A stretch of DNA of 64,000 nucleotides. It comes from Limanda limanda (lineage: Eukaryota; Chordata; Actinopteri; Pleuronectiformes; Pleuronectidae). The DNA is taken from contig NC_083655.1 of assembly GCF_963576545.1 (NCBI RefSeq), positions 19,824,204 through 19,888,203 of the forward strand, read 5' to 3'. Shown in pieces: positions 24,915 through 36,490 of the stretch (position 1 is the first letter of the stretch; the number at the start of each line of letters is the position of its first letter). A model generated the notes under the pieces. The model did no database searches, had not been told where the DNA came from, and saw only the letters and a program-made list of their open reading frames with translations. Both the position numbers and the translations under genes were made by a program.

Positions 24915-25130
24915 CTAGAGTTTGCCTGTTCTCCCTGTGTCTGCATGGGTTCTCTTTGGGTAGTGTCGCTTCCTCCTACTATCAAAACGCATACCAGTTT
25001 AGTTACTTGGAGACTGTAGGTATGAATGCGAGTGTGAATAGTTCTAGGGCTCTGTATGCTGACCCTGTGAAAGACCCTGGCAACCTGTCCAAGGTGAATG
25101 ACCATCAAAAGATAAGCAGTATAGCATAAA
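24915..25130 (+). repeat. Dispersed fish repeat, second plus-strand copy
   Basis: Same family as the copy at 20,412. It shows gtttgcctgttctccctgtg (24,920), 'ctgcatgggttctctttggg' (24,942), 'cgcttcctcctac' (24,967), 'ggtatgaatgcgagtgtgaa' (25,019), 'ctggcaacctgtccaaggtg' (25,078) and a diverged end near agcagtatagc. The head is missing. Confidence 0.65.
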
Positions 25131-26334
25131 AGCTAGACTAATATATTTATCTATATTCGCAATGAGTCAAATGGAAACATGCGATACCAACGCAGTCACC
25201 AGTAGTGACATATGCAAAGATGATTATGAACTGATCTACTTGTGGTTCACTTCAGGCTATTTAATGTTCTAATCACGTCAACAGCTGCACCAAGTGTGGT
25301 TGAACATACAACCTGTGCCAGTTACAAGCCAGGTTCAAGTCATTTCTGTTTGCATATCCAGTTTAGAACTTCTGCCAGTCTAACCATCCACCTGTCCCTC
25401 TGTCCAACCTGCCTGGCTGGATACCGCAGTTTGCATGGTGTCAGTTAGTTAAGTTTAGTCAAATAGAACCCAGCCTCCAAAACCAGAGCTCTCAGCAAAA
25501 CCGGTTTAAAAATGTTGTTACAATCAAACTTCAACTTAATTAACTTAACACTTTTAAAAACTTCTTCTGTCTCCAATGCGGTGTTCTCGCTGTTGTCTCC
25601 CTCTCCTGTCTGACACTAAAAGGCAGCCTACACTTGGCAAATGATTTGTAAACAGAGTCAATTTGTAACTAGAGCGACATCATTTTCTCAGTAGTTGGTA
25701 AAACAAAGTGAGACTTAATGAACGCTAATGTTCTTCTATGTCGGCTGGATGTGTAAAAGTACATTTTGGGATTAAAATGGGTTGATTTTCAGCTCTATAA
25801 AAATTATTAAAAAAAACTGGCCTATGTCTCAAGTGAACATCGCCTCAAACTGGCTCATTGCCAAACTTAATTGCGACCCCCTGCTCTCAAACGTAAGGAA
25901 AACAAACGCTAACTGATTACTTTAATGTTTATTCATTCATAAGTATTCATCTTTCCAAGTGGAGCATTCAGCGAGGCCCAAGGGCCATTAATCCTAATCT
26001 TTTTAAAGGATTACAGTAGCTGGCATATTGACAGGCAACTGAATCAACACACTGAAGAAGCATCACATAAGCTCAAACACTCACACACACAACTGTGTTT
26101 TTAAAGTCTATGTCGTGATTTTTCAATTGTGGTCTAGAGGTGAAAAGTCAGACTTTCAGACGGCAAATCCCTTGAACTCATTATGTGCAGAGATACAGCA
26201 GACTCTGTGTTTCAGAGAAGAGGAGAAGTGTTGCTGAGAATAACAGAAGACTTTGATCCTGAAACAAAATTCAAGATCATTTAATGCCAATTGAATTAAT
26301 GGTGTTTAGCTCAGCTTTTCATTCAATGCAAAAT
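25131..26334. other. Intergenic or intronic DNA, nothing recognised
   Basis: No open frame with a domain and no recognised repeat family. Confidence 0.55.
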
Positions 26335-26695
26335 GGATTAGGTTAGGTTAGTTTATTGGTCTCCACCAGGGAGAAATTTGTCGTGAAGACAGGGAACATG
26401 TTGCATACATAAAAACACATACAGTACAAAAAGAACATCAAGTTAAAAGTCTGGTGGAGTAAACAGACCACTGGACAATCCTGCACATGCAGCAAGCCGA
26501 CGTGAACGCATTCACATGCTTCCACACCGCTACTCTAACTGTAATCATAAATATACATTCATATCAGCATCACATAACCTCAAGCATACATTAATCCGTT
26601 CACTCACATACAGTATGTCCATAGTTTGACTCATAATACATTCATTTCCATATACACATAGCCTATGTTCGTATACATATACAGAAACATTGCAA
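26335..26695 (-). other. LINE 3' UTR with (AACCT)n end
   Basis: Non-coding segment between the ORF2 stop and the terminal repeat. The last ~30 bases on the minus strand include ctccctggtggagaccaata, then two AACCT units. In this LINE group the 3' terminus is what the reverse transcriptase recognises. Confidence 0.7.
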
Positions 26696-29563
26696 TCATT
26701 TCCTGCTGTTGAGAAGTTTGGTTGATACAGGCACAAAGGAATGTTTGTATCGATTGTGCCTGCACAAGGGAAGCCTATATCTCCTTCCAGAGTTCAGGAG
26801 AGTATATTCACTATTCAGCACATGAGAACTATCTGTTAAAATGGCATTTGCCTGTCTGATCGTCGCCTGCTCAAAAAGGTCCTGTGGATTTAGGGGGGGT
26901 GTTATTCCCATAATCTTGCCAGCAGTTTTGAAAAGGCTTGAGATTTCAGCTCTAGATTTAACAGATAGGTTACCAAACCAGCTGGTGATACCATAGCGGA
27001 GTATTGACTCAATTGCTGCTCTATAAAAAATTAGCATAATATTTTTGCAAACTCCAAATACTCTGAGCCTACGTAGGAAATGGAGACGTTGGTGAATTTT
27101 GGCACAAACATTGGCCACCTGTGTGCCCCATCTCAAATCGCTGTCAACATGGACACCAAGGTACCTGAATGTTTTGACCTGCACAATGTCCTGGCCATGG
27201 ACAGCCACAGGGCTCTGGTCTCCCATTGATCTAGGATCCAACAACATCTCAACAGTTTTAGTTGTATTAATGAGCAGCGAGTGGGCATCACACCAGTTGA
27301 CAAACTTGTCAACCGCAAGTTGATGAACACTCAAATTAGTATGTTTGGTGAGCAGGCTAAGTATGACAGTGTCATCAGAAAATTTTACTGTGAATTGATT
27401 TGGCTCAGAACTGACACAGTCGTTGGTATACAACGTGTACAGAAAAGGTGAACTAACACACCCCTGGGGGGCACCAGTGCTGCATACAGCCAGATCAGAC
27501 AAAGCTGAGTTAAACTTAACCTTCTGTGGCCTATTCGATAAAAAAGAATAGTACCACCGAATTAAGAAAGGATTGACATTTAGCTGAACTAATTTCTTCA
27601 AAAGAATGTGTGGTTGAATGAGATTAAAAGCGGAACTAAAATCAACAAAAAGAAGTCTAGCATATCCAGCTGGATTTTCTAGGTGCTTCAGAACAAGATG
27701 CATTACAGTCGCTATGGCATCACTTGTGCTGCGGTTTTTGGTGTAGGCAAATTGATATTTATCAAGCGCTGGTTGCACAGCTGTTCGAAGCTTCTCTATC
27801 ATGATCTTCTCTAATGATTTAAAAACATTTGAGGTGATGGCCACCGGCCGGTAATCATTGTCCTCCTGGGGACTGACCTTTTTAGGTATGGGTAGTATAA
27901 TAGATTTTTTCCATAGTCTTGGCACTGTATAAGTGTCCATGGAAAACTGGAATAGTTTCACCCAGACCGGGGACAGTTCCTCGGCAAAAGATTTCAAAAT
28001 AAAAGCTGACAGGCCGTCTGGACCTGTTGCCTTTTTAATCTGAATAGTTTTAAAAGTTTTAATGACTGTTTCCAGATCAATTACAATCCTATCCACATTT
28101 AAATCACAAATCACAGATTCTAAAACATCGGCACAATCTGCACTGTTATCAACATTAAAACGCATATAAAAATTGTTCAGTTCATTTGCCCTGGTCATTT
28201 CGTTATGAGCAAACAGAGGTTTCTTTTTCGCGTCCATGTTCGTCATATGTCTAATTGAGTCCCAAAGTTTCTTAGTATTGCATTCCGCCAAGTTTTGCTC
28301 TGCCCGTTCTTTATGTTGATGGCGCGCTGCTGTTATCTTCAGATTTAGGTCCTTTTGGGCCGCTCGGACCGCCGCTTTATCCCCCAACTTGAAAGCGCCT
28401 TTTTTCCTTTTAATACAGTCCATAATGTCAGGGGTAAAATAAGATTTATTGTTGGGATACCGTTTAATTGTCTTTGTGGGTATGACAGACTCAATGCAAA
28501 AATTGATGTAATCAGTAGTTGCTTCTGTAGCACTGTCTATGTCCGTATCCTTGAGAAAGATATCCCAATCCGTACAAAGGAAGCATCCCTTCAGCTCCTC
28601 CAATTTATCATTAGTCCATACCTTCACCGTCTGAGTGACCGGTTTGGTAGATTTAAAAACAGACCGATATGTGGGAAGCAGCTGAATTGCGTTATGGTCT
28701 GAGTTTTTAAGTGGAGGTCTGGCTCTGGCAGTATATGCATCTTTAATATTCCCATAACATTTGTCCAGTATATTATTATTCCTGGTGCTGCACTTCACAT
28801 ATTGGTCAAATCCTGGCAGCGTTTTATTTAAGCTGCAATGATTGAAATCCCCAAGTATCATCATTGGGGCATCAGGCTTGCTTTCTAGATGACGGTGAAC
28901 ACAGTCTGCGATTAGATTTGCTGCCCTGCCCGCATTACCGCTGGGTGGGACATAGACAACGCACACAAACAAATTGGTAAATTCCCGGGGGAGATAGTGT
29001 GGCCGCAAGGTGACACACAAAAGCTCTAAATCGGGGGTGCATATTCTGTCCCTCACTGCAAGGTTTCGGCACCATCTGTCATTGATGTAGATACACACGC
29101 GGAGTTTACCTGAGTTTGCGTCTCTGTCCAAACGTACATGGGAAAACCCCTCAATCTGAATAAAATTGTCCGGAACATCCTTACCGAACCAAGTCTCCGT
29201 AAAAGCCATAATGCCCGACTCCCGATATTCATAGCAGGCTCCCACCTGTTGACGCAGATCATCCATTTTATTTTTAAGGGAGCGGGGATTGCATAGGAGC
29301 ATTGGCGGTAGCGGTAGCTTGGTGGCTGATTGTATGCGCCGTCTAATGCCGCCTCTCCTGCCACGCTTCCTAGCCCTGCTTCGCCGATACTTTCCCCCCT
29401 GGTGTCGGCACAGTCCGCCAGGGACATCCTGCAGAAGACCAGGCGATGGTAGTGCGCCGCTCTCCCGCAGTCCCAGCAGCTCTGAACAGCTGTATGTCCT
29501 CAGGCCGCTGTTATTGATAGGATCCTCCGCCATGCATTGGGTGACGGGTCCGGCCAGGATCAT
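26696..29563 (-). CDS. LINE ORF2: AP endonuclease plus reverse transcriptase
   Basis: One uninterrupted frame of about 955 residues, starting at the ATG at 29,563 (an in-frame GTG lies 12 bases upstream, preceded by a stop). The N-terminal ~90 residues contain a basic patch (RRSRARKRGRRGG). The exonuclease/endonuclease/phosphatase-type endonuclease follows with its key motifs: CNPRSLKNK (Asn), FTETWF (Glu), VYVPPSG, LGDFNH (Asp, Asn) and SDHNAI (Asp, His). A linker of about 200 residues leads to the reverse transcriptase: ILPIPKK, FVDFSSAFN (first catalytic Asp), GAPQGCVSSP, and FSDDTVI carrying the Asp-Asp pair, where Ser replaces the usual Ala. The thumb region follows with FRYLGVHVDSDLRW. 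The protein would nick target DNA and copy the element RNA there. Every core catalytic residue I can place is present and there is no frameshift, so the copy is young or unusually well kept. Clade assignment within CR1/L2/Rex1 is by eye. Confidence 0.9.
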   Translation of the reverse strand: MILAGPVTQCMAEDPINNSGLRTYSCSELLGLRESGALPSPGLLQDVPGGLCRHQGGKYRRSRARKRGRRGGIRRRIQSATKLPLPPMLLCNPRSLKNKMDDLRQQVGACYEYRESGIMAFTETWFGKDVPDNFIQIEGFSHVRLDRDANSGKLRVCIYINDRWCRNLAVRDRICTPDLELLCVTLRPHYLPREFTNLFVCVVYVPPSGNAGRAANLIADCVHRHLESKPDAPMMILGDFNHCSLNKTLPGFDQYVKCSTRNNNILDKCYGNIKDAYTARARPPLKNSDHNAIQLLPTYRSVFKSTKPVTQTVKVWTNDKLEELKGCFLCTDWDIFLKDTDIDSATEATTDYINFCIESVIPTKTIKRYPNNKSYFTPDIMDCIKRKKGAFKLGDKAAVRAAQKDLNLKITAARHQHKERAEQNLAECNTKKLWDSIRHMTNMDAKKKPLFAHNEMTRANELNNFYMRFNVDNSADCADVLESVICDLNVDRIVIDLETVIKTFKTIQIKKATGPDGLSAFILKSFAEELSPVWVKLFQFSMDTYTVPRLWKKSIILPIPKKVSPQEDNDYRPVAITSNVFKSLEKIMIEKLRTAVQPALDKYQFAYTKNRSTSDAIATVMHLVLKHLENPAGYARLLFVDFSSAFNLIQPHILLKKLVQLNVNPFLIRWYYSFLSNRPQKVKFNSALSDLAVCSTGAPQGCVSSPFLYTLYTNDCVSSEPNQFTVKFSDDTVILSLLTKHTNLSVHQLAVDKFVNWCDAHSLLINTTKTVEMLLDPRSMGDQSPVAVHGQDIVQVKTFRYLGVHVDSDLRWGTQVANVCAKIHQRLHFLRRLRVFGVCKNIMLIFYRAAIESILRYGITSWFGNLSVKSRAEISSLFKTAGKIMGITPPLNPQDLFEQATIRQANAILTDSSHVLNSEYTLLNSGRRYRLPLCRHNRYKHSFVPVSTKLLNSRK

Positions 29564-29590
29564 CCACGCCAACACCAGTGCCTTAATTTA

Positions 29591-30399
29591 AGAGGATAAC
29601 CTCTTAAAAGTCTAACTTTGTACAATTAGTAGTATAGTTCAAACCTGATAATAGTGAGGTCTGGAGGGAATTTTCACAGGCAGCTCAGTGTTGCTGTAGG
29701 ACACTTCAGTAGGATGCTTGGTCACACACTTGACACAATTCTAAATTGACTCTTAGTAGTTTCTGGAAAAGTGTTTTATATCCACATCACTATAAAACCT
29801 ACAGTATGAGTCATGTGCATGATGCATAGCATGGTGTACATTAAGAGTTAACGGCACAATTATATATTTTTTAAACAACACACACAGACAGGGAGAACAA
29901 TAAGATAACATTTTACTAGTGTTTGAGTTGCAGAATCATTGCTGATAATAAATAAATAAGCAGATGCTTGGTTTAATTCAGATGCAAACACGATAGACTT
30001 GAGTCAACTGAAATAAAATAAACTGACATTGTTAGTGTTAATTACTGTGTTAATCAATTAAAACAATTTATCAAGTAACCAGGTAAATAGGCAGTGATAA
30101 AACCAAATTCATCACACGATAAAAATACTACTATTAACTTGTATTTCCGTGGGAGATAAAACAGTACAAGTATGGTGTTGAAATAAAGAAATGTATAACA
30201 AACTAGTTAGAGCTTTTTTTATACTTTATTTTACATCTCAGTTTTGTTTGGCAATTAGAATATTTTAATTCACAAAGCAACAACATCCATAAACTGCTAA
30301 CCTAATTAGCAGACTACTACATCAAGTACAAAATAACTATTGCTGTAAAGTGAATTAAAACTGCTTGCCTGTAAATTGTTGTAAAGTGACATTTTACCC
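29591..30399. other. Intergenic or intronic DNA, nothing recognised
   Basis: A+T-rich, with no clear gene or repeat family. Confidence 0.55.
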
Positions 30400-30918
30400 A
30401 CTTTCCATGACTTTTCAATAACTTTAAACCAATTTTCCATGACCAAACATTTTGTGAGATCTCGGTGAATACATGAAAAAGTGACAATTAAGTATACTAA
30501 GTATTAAGTATTCAAAGCATACAGGATACCTTAAATTACACAAATGAATGAGCCAATAGTTTGATGGAGGTCTTTGTCTGTTGTAACCCATGACATGTAC
30601 TTGTCCATTTGTAGCCAAGCATGGTTAAATCTACACTTCCCTGGCATAGTGCATTATCCCGCCTGCTTCCCCACCAAACTTTTCAATAAGTATGAGAGCG
30701 TATACCAGCTTATATTTTGAGCGTATTTCTTTTTAAAGCAAATGAATTGTTAAAAACTCAGCATAAATGAACGACATGAAAATATGAATATAACAAATTT
30801 CCATGACTTCTTCAAAACTTTTGGGATTTAATTTTCTTCAAGTACTTTTCCAGCACTGGAAATAAACATTTAACAATTCCTTGACTTTTCCAGGTTTTTC
30901 ATGACCGTAGGAACCCTG
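30400..30918. mobile_element. Non-autonomous DNA-transposon remnant with hAT-like end
   Basis: The right end (to 30,918) read inverted is cagggttcctacggtcatga followed by aaacctggaaaagtcaagg. This matches the terminal part of a dispersed element known in many fish, with the 'tttccatgactttt' theme repeated internally (about 30,403, 30,432 and 30,798). The left terminus is not recognisable and there is no transposase. The hAT assignment rests on the CAGGGTTC-type end. Confidence 0.5.
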
Positions 30919-32005
30919 ATTTTACATTGGCTTAAGGTTTAATAAGAAAATCAATGCCATAGTGTCTTTGAAGAAACAAATTGAACGTTCCCTTATCACA
31001 CACTTAATTGAGTAATATTTTTGTGCAAGATGGGTCAGTCTACCATGGGTACCACTGTGTGCTATGCTGACACTGGGCTCTGCCCTATACCTGTCCAGAG
31101 TTTTGTTCCTAGAAACGGCCTCCTCATCAGACGATCAGTAGGTGAGCCATCTTCTTCTTTGTTGGCTCTGGTTCCATCTCCGCAGGGCTGTGATGCGGTT
31201 TCTCTGTCCTTGAGCATCTGACTCAGCTTTTGCCACACCTCTTCCGTCTCTGATTTGGGCAGGAACCTGAGGTTCTGGAAGCGGGGTTCTAGAGCTTAAG
31301 CACAAGGTGGCAGAATGCAGCAGGACACGTATTTGGTAGCTTCAGGAGCTCAGTGAAATACCTTCAAACACATAAACTAGACCAACAGAATATTAGACAA
31401 GAGTTTTCATTCATAACACTCATTTAGTGGACCAGCCTAAAATTATTTCTAAAAAAATTATATTGGTTAAAATAAATTAGTTGAGACTAGGTAAATCTTG
31501 TTACCTGCATGGCTCCAGCAGTTTTTCCAACAGAAGCTAGCCTGTCATATTCAGTTGAGGTTAGCGTAGCTAAGTTGTGCTTCTCTCGGGCTAGTGTTGC
31601 TTATAGTGGGACATGCTTTATCATCTCAAGTGTTGAAATCCAATGTGTGGGTGTATCCTGGATGAGTGACTCCTTGGTTTGTCCACAAAGAGGCTTGCTG
31701 AACTTTCAGCTCTGCTATGTTAGCAGGACTGTGTTTGAAATGTCAGACTATTTTACGCCACTTGGCTAAAGCACCGTCAATCCCGCTGTCATGGCGACAC
31801 TAACCGTCAGCTCTATAATGTTTGCTACACAAGGTATAGCAATGACAACAAACTGGCGAGCGCATGCTTCGGCGAAATGCAATCATATTAAATACAATAT
31901 AGTACATATCAGACAGTAACTTAGTGTGGTAAATAAAATTTAAAAAAAGACTTGTGCTTTGGTGGAAAGACAAAAGGTTAACAGCCTAAGTTTTAATACA
32001 ATTAA
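30919..32005. other. Intergenic or intronic DNA, nothing recognised
   Basis: No domain-bearing ORF. The frames at 31,021-31,221 and 31,509-31,769 are not recognised. Confidence 0.5.
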
Positions 32006-32335
32006 TTGTGGGGCTTTGCATTATAGAAGACTTCAACTCCCAGGTCTCTGAACCCTGTGAAATCAGGAACTTTTATTTTTACAATTTTCGAAAAAAACGA
32101 AAATATACAATTCTTGATTAGTCCTTTATAGGGTAACCGCACAAATGGTACACAGAAATCCATGTTTACTCATCATGACATTACAAAGGCCCAGGAGGGA
32201 GCTTTATAAAGTCTGGGGGGATCTTTGCTTGGTCTTGGAGAAGATCTTGTAGTGGAAATTTATCTTGAGATGTGAAATAAAGAGTTTCTCAGACCGGAGT
32301 TGTCTTTGAGTTTTAATTATTAGCTCTGCAGAGGG
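32006..32335 (+). mobile_element. Possible LTR fragment
   Basis: A segment beginning tgtggggctttgc and ending gagggctaca, with a TATA-like ctttataaag at about 32,200, an aataaa signal at about 32,276 and a downstream gagtttctcagaccgg stretch. The order U3-TATA-polyA-U5 fits a plus-strand LTR. No target duplication was found, and no internal coding region follows, so this stays tentative. Confidence 0.35.
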
Positions 32336-35118
32336 CTACACAGTCAGCAACAAGGCTTCAGAGTGCAACCACAAGAAGTGAAAAAGGAAGGTTTTTATAC
32401 AATGTGATAAGCAGGAAACAAGACAGAAAGCAGACATGAAATGTAAGGGCATGAACGTTGAGGTTGCATGCACGTGCACGGTGCACAGACTGTCAAAACA
32501 GCAGTAAGACATTTATCAGTTGAATTTTCCATTACAATCTGTTCACCAGAAAACAGTCTACAACAGGAATGCAGCGTGACATGACAGTGATTGACATGCA
32601 GATACTGGAACATATGGATGACGTATGGTTATACGCCTTTATTATTGTATATTAGCTTGCCTCACAGCCTTTGATTCATGGAGGGCTTTATTGAACAATC
32701 TACATCAGTAAGGGGACCAACATTTGTAGTCATATGCCTTCATTCAGTGGAGCAGAGGAGGTCAGATCAAAAATTCTACAAAAAAGGAAGCAACCTTGTT
32801 TAATTTGGTAAAATTAGGAGGGAGAGTAAATGCTGCATTCAAAAAGTTGTGACTTATGTAAAAGTTGAACAATTTGGTTGATCCTCTAAAGTTTTTCTAT
32901 GAGTCAATCATCACACCTTTGTTTTGACAGTGTCAGGGGTGATGTCTAAAATCGGTTTTGGGACAAATGGGTTTTTATCTGAGGGTGAAACACCAAGGAG
33001 ACAGAATTTTGACAATTACTTAATACAGTCAAAAGCCTGATTTGGAGTCCCACTTTGTGCCAAAGAGACGCCACTGAGGGAGATAAATGGGAACAACTTT
33101 GAAGGCTTCTATATAATTTGCTCTAGATAGCAGTGCACCCTGACCTGTAAGTTTGACTTGATTGCATTATCCACTGCAGCATAATGAAGGGAAACGTGGA
33201 TGGAAGGAATAAGACTGTTGATGCTAGTGACAGGGCCAAAGCGAGGAGCGGATAAATCAAAATTAATCCTTTTTTTTTCTCCCAGCAGCAATGCCTTAAG
33301 GACTGGCTTTAAATACTGGAAAAGGAGAGGAGTCAGAGAGGTCTGTTATATAACCTTTACTTTAATTTGTTTGTTGTAAGTGGGACAAAGTCTCAGACTC
33401 CTATAGCGGAGGTGAAATTATTTTAACATAAGCATTGATAAAACAATCCCAACAAGGAAACCTAAAAGAGAGTGGTGAGAAGGCTGCTCTGTGAATAGAG
33501 TCTTGGTGGGTTAATAGCTCTACAGCCAGAGCTTGGATGGAAGGATGGATTTACAAGATTTGTTTTTTTTAACTGCATCTGCACTCACGTTAAAGATTTG
33601 TTGAGATGGCCGGAGACTGGCAAGCAGGGGCACACTGATTTTGGATGGGCTTCCTTGAAAGTGCTGCAAATGTGAAGAAAAATGCTGCTTACGCAAGTAA
33701 TCATCGCATATGGTTAACAACTTTATCTTGTCTTTCAATGAGGTTGGCGGTTTTCTGCAGGTAAATGAACATGCATTAATGCAGTGCTTTTCTATCAAAC
33801 ATCATTCACACTCTGACTGGAAACCTTCAGCATCTTGCCAAAGAACACATAAGAATGACGACTGGGGGAAACAGGTATCAAACTCAGTGCTTAGTGGACG
33901 ACCTGCTCAGGTAGAAACTGAGATTGCTTTGGAACCCCAAACAAACAATTTTTGTGTGCAGAATTGAAACCGCAAAACATCAGTGGATGGCATGGCTGAG
34001 CAGCAAGACCCGAACTGCATAAGCAGCTGGGCTGGAGGAGGTGGTGGTTTGGGAAATCAGTAACGTCTATCTGCGCCACTCTGTAATCTACTGATTTCTT
34101 CCTTGATCACTAGCTGGTTAAATTTTTCACTAATTTGGTGAATGGCATCTAATATAATACTGATACTGATATTTGGACACAAAATTATTTACAGACAAAA
34201 TCTATTCCAAGGATTGTATTGATCCCAATCAAAAATACTACTTTTTAAGGATTCTTTAGGTTAGAAAAACAAAGGGGATGTTGGAATACCTACATTCACT
34301 AATTACCTCTACCATTTACATAACACTAAGATGATGATGATGATCATGGCAATTCCTTTATTACCCCTGCTACATTTCAGCATGCAATGTTACAAAGAAT
34401 GGACAAAATGCACATAAACACAACTCTATATTGCATATTTCTGAAATCACCTTGTGTATAGCATTATTTATTTTTCTTTATATAGTATTTTTATTTGTAT
34501 TCATATTTGTATTCTTACTATATTTCCCCCCTGTGCCATTTGTGAAGTTCCTCTATGGAGGAAAAAGTTACATTTCATCATCTTATCTTACTATCACACT
34601 GGAGATAGCAATTAGCCAAAAACACAATTTTATCAAACCACAGCTCCAAAAGCAGCTACAACTTCAGTAGCATCTTAACCAAATTTATTTCTGAAGGTTT
34701 GACACACAATTTATTTAAACTCAGTATATTTGTCCCTCTACTGAATTAATTTACCTTTTTTCCCCCTTTTTTTATGTCGCTAGCAAGTAACTGGATGTTT
34801 TGAGCCTGCAATACATCACTTTATTATTCTTTAATGGCTTCTTTAAAGTTTCATGCCAGAAACACTGAAATGCTTTGTGCAATCAAATCTGATGACATTG
34901 AATATCCCCCCCAAAAATGTCTACATCAAATATTACCCCATCACATGGCTTCATTGCCTTTACTGCCATTTTATTCAGCTTTATATGCAGAAATAACAAT
35001 CCGGTGAACCTCAAGATCAAGCAAACTAAAGCCATTGTTTTTAATCTAATTTGTGCTGTATATGTTTATAAAAAATAAACTTGAACAATAGATAAAGATA
35101 CCAAAGCTCGGTTTCAAT
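32336..35118. other. Intergenic or intronic DNA, nothing recognised
   Basis: Several 60-90 codon ORFs overlap on opposite strands (33,520-33,798 and 33,710-33,967 among them) with no domain. No repeat family recognised. Confidence 0.5.
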
Positions 35119-36490
35119 GGGCCTCCTCTCCTAACATGTGCGCAGAAACGTTCTTACACGTGCGCACCAGCTGATTTTGTTACCACCATGCGTATGTGAA
35201 TCAGAATCATTCTGAATTGACAGACGTGTGTCTGCTCTCTGCAATTTGCATACTGCCACGCCTCTGTTTCTCCATATAAGGACATCCGTTTGTCATGAAG
35301 AGAGCGGTGTGCTTAACAGAGAGGTTATAAAGGTAAAAAAACACAAGAATCTCACAACAGTTTGAAAATCTGGCAGCCTTATTTGGAGTACATGGATACA
35401 CCACCAACGGTACCATAGGACTGTAACTATTTGGAGCTCTGAATTACATTATTTACTGTGTCATTGCGGTATTTCTCTGTGATTTTTTTTTTTGTTTTGT
35501 CTTTGGGTGGGGGGAATTATTTACTTTATTTATTTAATTAGTTTTATTTCATCTATGTGTGTATTTTTTAAATTTTGTTCTGTAATGTTTAATGTAGAGT
35601 TTTCTGTATGCTCTGCATGTTCTCTTACATTGGAAAAATATTTGGAAAAATAAAATATTCTAAAAAAAAGAATCTCACAATAGCAGAAATTGAAGGCATC
35701 GGAGGTGGAAGACACTAAAGAAACACTTTTCTGTAGGGTGTCCTCCGGAGTGACAATGTTTAACCTGGGCTGCAATAACTGAGGCACTGAATGCAGTGTA
35801 CTGCACAGAGTTGAGCACTACAGCTGTGGACATTTCTCTCAGATTTATCGCGAGGACGGGGACCTGGCTGAATAATTGTAACACAACTGCTCCAGAATCA
35901 GAACAGAGCACATTAAAGGTCTGGTCATCCTCTGTGGGAGTCTGTTTCCTCCGGAATCCTCTGAGCTCAGGACACAAACAGACAAACATTTACTTTGTAG
36001 TTGTTTGATTCAACTTAGAGTTTATGAGACACATATTTAAACCTGCTACAGAACACGAGACGTAACCTGACCCACAGTCAGGACATCTGGGTTAAAGTGA
36101 GCGGAACGATCCAGAGTCATGATCAGACATCATCGATTAATAACTGAATACATGTGATCATCAGTTTGTGTGAAGAGGGTTAGAGACAAACACACACACA
36201 CGTATATTTCATAGTTTTTTAATACATTTGGTCATTTCATTATTAAATAAAATCATTGCTGTCTTTCTACTATTTTTATTAAATTAAATTGAGTTTGAAT
36301 ATACTATGCATTTAGTCAAAAGGGTTTGTGTTTACATTTTCTAGCTGGGACCTCATTATTTGTGCGTACGTACGGTCCTCATCATACTCTGCAAACAAAT
36401 TTAGGTAAGAACATATTGATGAATCCCAGATTTTTGCGTCAAACCTGCATAGGCACGGACCGGTTTAAGAACAGATTTGTGCGTCTGCCC
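35119..36490. mobile_element. Harbinger-like non-autonomous DNA element
   Basis: The left part reads gggcctcctctcctaacatg, then gcagaaacgttcttacacgtgc, close to ends of fish PIF/Harbinger elements. The right part, inverted, reads gggcagacgcacaaatctg then ttcttaa, sharing the start and the gttcttaa-type word. Inside are further gcgtac words (36,364) and two overlapping, domain-less ORFs (35,675-35,989 minus and 35,796-36,008 plus). I see neither the DDE nuclease nor the Myb-like protein. The limits and target duplication are not firm. Confidence 0.4.

Larger units (their letters stand above)
26335..29590 (-). mobile_element. CR1/L2/Rex1-group LINE, near complete over ORF2
   Basis: The element lies on the minus strand. 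Its 3' end, at the low coordinates, reads accaataaactaacctaacc on the minus strand, a short (AACCT)n repeat of the kind that ends CR1/L2-group LINEs instead of poly-A. A 3' UTR of about 360 bp separates this from the ORF2 stop at 26,696. The 5' boundary is near 29,590, where an in-frame stop and a 22-bp hairpin occur; no ORF1 is seen, so the copy is probably 5'-truncated. A target duplication was not found. Confidence 0.85.

Noticed and set aside
26335..29590. Target-site duplication for the LINE
   Set aside because: No matching direct repeat longer than a few bases could be found at the two edges.
27099..29591. Smaller ORFs on both strands within the LINE
   Set aside because: Shadows of the 955-residue frame.
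32006..32335. Complete endogenous retrovirus at this site
   Set aside because: Only an LTR-like segment is visible; no second LTR, primer-binding site or gag/pol frame follows.
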